Shown in pieces: positions 51,288 through 64,000 of a stretch of DNA of 64,000 nt. This DNA comes from Elysia crispata. Its lineage: Eukaryota > Mollusca > Gastropoda > Plakobranchidae. The DNA lies in assembly GCA_033675545.1 (NCBI GenBank), contig JAWDGP010002006.1, positions 1 through 64,000 of the forward strand, written 5' to 3'. A model generated the notes under the pieces. It was not told where the DNA came from. It searched no databases and saw only the letters and a list, made by a program, of their open reading frames with translations. Numbering within the stretch: the first letter of the stretch is position 1; the number at the start of each line of letters is the position of its first letter. A program made the translations under genes and the position numbers.

Positions 51288-52425
51288 CAGTGAACCTTGC
51301 ATATAACGAGATACTCGGACTCACAGCATTTCCTCTTTAAACCCGAGGTCTCGTTGGATAAGAGGTAACTTTTAAAATGAAATGTCTTCAAGGGAGAGAA
51401 CCTACCCAACCCTAAACTTTTAATCAGTTACCTCCCTATATTGCTAAACCAAATGAACAGCCCTGGCTAATTGTTGAGGAAGTGAAGTTTTGTTTTGCAT
51501 TTTTTTTTACATCAGTGTATTTCTCTTTTAATCACATTCTTTTTTTAAACAACTTCTCTGACTCTAGCTACCCCTTTTTTCTACCTCCCCCCCACCCCCC
51601 ATTTCTCTCTATGTGTCTGTGTATCTCTCTCTCTCTCTCCTCTCTCTCTCACACAAACACTAGTCTGTCTCACCCTTGTTCAAAAAACAACATGTTGTTT
51701 CCTTCTTCACTTCCTCTCTATGCCTCACTACTTTTCTCATTGTCTATGCACATTTGTTATTCTCTCTCTCTCTCATATGTAATCAGATCTACACGACTGT
51801 TTTGATCTTGTGTAAGCATGCCCCCTTTCTCTCTCCGGACCTTCCCAAATCCTAGATCTAGCCTCATACCACACACACTATAACCCCCTTTTCCCTTCCA
51901 CTCACTGCTGCTCTACCCTGCTGAGGGCACCCCCATCCTCCCTCTCTCTATCTCTTCTTTTTTCCTGCCGCTATGCATTGCACCTAGTACTAGGCCTGGA
52001 GTGCCCAGGTGGCTTTGTTTCCTCCATCTGCCTGTCCTATTGGCCACGGCCATCTGGAATAATCCAGTAGGCCATGTATTGGCCCTTCCCTTCTCCTCGA
52101 TACACCCATCCACACACGCGCGCACACACACATTTTCAATCGCATATATACCCGTGGACATTTTACGGTCTTTGCCCTTGGATCTAAACTTTTATTGCCG
52201 CCTAGACAAAGAAAGAGCCCGGCATTGTAGTGTACACGGTGACTTTTAAAGTGGTTTTGTTCTTCCATTGAGGCCCAATACACCTTTGTTTCATCTCGCT
52301 TAACCCGAGGTTGGTAAATATGACACTTGTTGGATCCAAGTTTATTTATTGAGGCAAAGAGGGAAAAAAAGGGGACTTTGTCAATTCCTTGTTGAGTCCG
52401 AGCTCATTGAATTCAAGGTTCACTG
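51288..52425. mobile_element. 1.1 kb pogo/Tigger-like element, second family
   Basis: Starts CAGTGAACCTTGCATATAAC and ends GAATTCAAGGTTCACTG, giving inverted ends of the CAGTGAACCTTG type, flanked by TA at 51286-51287 and 52426-52427. Subterminal pieces such as CCCGAGGTCTCGTT near the left end and TTGAGTCCGAGCTCATT near the right resemble Tigger termini. The interior is pyrimidine-rich with CT and CA runs and has no transposase; the 107- and 97-residue frames inside are low-complexity. It lies 447 bp beyond the SLC37A4 stop codon. Confidence 0.82.
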
Positions 52426-52523
52426 TAAACATTTTTTTTCTTTTTGGTTTTGTTGCTGTTTATGATTTCCTAATTTTTAATTCACTTTATTTTTAGCAAT
52501 ACCTTTTAATTGAGTTGCATGCT

Positions 52524-52620
52524 TTTATTACATTATTTCTCAAAGGGAAAATGTTTGAAAATATGTGTAATATAGATTTGAATTGAATACATGATGGTAT
52601 CTTTGAGAAAGAAATTTATT
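52524..52620 (-). terminator. Candidate SLC37A4 polyadenylation signals
   Basis: Two AATAAA hexamers on the minus strand, at 52620-52615 and 52529-52524, lie about 255 and 345 bases after the stop codon. Either could serve; AT richness makes the choice uncertain. Confidence 0.3.
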
Positions 52621-52873
52621 ACTGAATTATATATATATATATAGATAAGTTGGAAAAATTGATAAGAGTGCCTAACTGTGGGAGCTTTTCATAGTTATAG
52701 ACTATCTTACCTTAAAGTTTCTGTGTAATACACTTTGTGTGTGTGTATATATATAGATACCATATATATATTGTTCAAAATCTAGTTCATAAAAACAGTT
52801 GTGATATTCCTCATCTTACTGAATTTATCAGTGACAAAATTCTTTAACAGTAATGCATATCTTGTAAATCCTA

Positions 52874-62986
<10,113 letters not shown>

Positions 62987-63639
62987 CTGAAAAACAATGA
63001 ATGTAAACATTTTCAATGAAAGAACATGATAAATATATGAAATAAAATAGTAGTTTTAAATGTAAAAGCAATTTCCACCTATAAATATGTATCTTAAAAA
63101 AAAAATGGCCCTAGCTGTAGCAAGAACCTTTTTGTTAAAGATATCAACTTGATATCTAGTAGGGCCTATATCTGAAAACGTATAATTTATAGAATGATCA
63201 AGTTATCTGAATTACATGTTATGTGCAATCATTTAAAGATTTCATCAATTAAAACAGATTTTGCAAAGTTAAAAGTTTTGAAAAAAAAAATATTAAAGGG
63301 GTGTCAAAATTTAAAGGGTCTTATTTCTATTTTTACCACAATATAGAGAATATCAATATGTTATTTTACATGATCTCACTTAGTTTTGTTTTTTTTTCCA
63401 AGGCTCAGAAATAATGGTTTATCAGTACAGAATAGTGTTGAAAGGCCATTATTTCCTATTTGAAAAGCTCCATTCCAAATAATTTTTCGTTATCGATTTT
63501 TCCTTTAGTCTACATGACAGGTATGCTGTCCTAATGATTCCCTTTAGCCTACTTGTTATTATTTCTTGAGTTCTTCAGCACCTTCACTTTTATGAACTTA
63601 AAATTCACACATGACATCAAACAATCAATCTATCAATCA
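62987..63639. other. SLC37A4 upstream intron, no exon seen
   Basis: The exon at 62986 starts with two bases that complete a split codon, so an upstream exon must exist. I did not find the N-terminal SLC37A4 segment here on the minus strand. Confidence 0.45.
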
Positions 63640-64000
63640 TGTGCCCTGCTGTTTAGCTTAGGTGAGCATAACCATCCACTCATCTCTATCCCTCCTCCTT
63701 TCAGTGCATCTGTCACTCAACCTATGGTATTTTAGCCATTTTGTTAGTCCAAACAACATTTGTTTACACTCTTTTCCCCTGTTGTGTTTTCCAGTTGTCA
63801 CAAGATGCATTAGTTTTCCTCTCGCTTGATATTAAAGTACCAAGTACTTGAATTGATCCTTTTGCTTGGAATTATTAACGCTGATAAAGATGTTGATCTT
63901 TGAACACTCATTGTTTCCACAGATGAATATTCTTCAGTCTTTTCCCTACTAAATTCCAACCGTATAGAAACATGACATATAGAACTTATGAATACGTCAA
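63640..64000 (-). mobile_element. LINE relic, antisense, cut by the window edge
   Basis: This matches the relic at 2075-3450 in the same orientation: GTGCATCTGTCACT at 63702 and 2137, and the block around CTTTTGCTTGGAATTATTAACG at 63858 and its counterpart near 2596. The minus strand reads INIFISVNNSKQKDQFKYL, the part of the LINE reverse transcriptase before YLG. It is short, decayed, and missing the segment between the 3' end and that motif. Confidence 0.65.

Overview
This window is AT-rich nuclear DNA from an invertebrate animal. The genes are split into short exons by long introns with normal GT/AG borders, and old transposons fill much of the space between exons. A tRNA-derived SINE, I/Nimb-like LINEs with RNase H, pogo/Tigger-like terminal repeats and frequent tacatgta motifs suggest a lophotrochozoan, most likely a mollusc. 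The species cannot be named from the sequence alone. There is no sign of bacterial operons, CRISPR or viral genomes.

Four host genes can be assembled exon by exon, with splice phases that agree at every junction. (1) UBE2M/UBC12, the NEDD8-conjugating E2, plus strand, 1602-6176, with its first coding exon off the left edge. (2) A homologue of C6orf89 (bombesin receptor-activated protein), minus strand, 26236 down to 13370, six exons and 419 residues, complete. (3) A TMEM263-like small membrane protein, plus strand, 30637-31550, two coding exons and 100 residues, complete. (4) SLC37A4, the ER glucose-6-phosphate translocase, minus strand, 62986 down to 52874, nine exons, with the N-terminal part off the right edge. 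These genes are functionally unrelated. Genes 2 and 3 are divergent and may share a promoter region near 26.2-26.5 kb.

The rest is mostly mobile DNA. Antisense LINE remains occur at about 2.1-3.4, 5.2-5.7, 9.5-10.5, 20.7-23.2, 38.1-42.4, 42.8-43.2 and 63.6-64.0 kb. A tRNA-derived SINE lies at 9.15 kb. Three TA-flanked pogo/Tigger-like elements lie at 37.64, 45.49 and 51.29 kb. A 1.8 kb element with 18-bp terminal inverted repeats and unusually many CpGs sits in the last-but-one intron of the C6orf89 homologue. A near-perfect palindrome lies just upstream of TMEM263, and a GA microsatellite of about 560 bp lies in an SLC37A4 intron.

The least explained signals are the CpG-rich 17.2-19.1 kb element, a pair of dispersed 215-bp repeats (42.5 and 49.5 kb) that still read as the C-terminal end of an unidentified protein, and a three-fold tandem copy of the 5' end of the 38-42 kb LINE. 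I found no clear new biological system.
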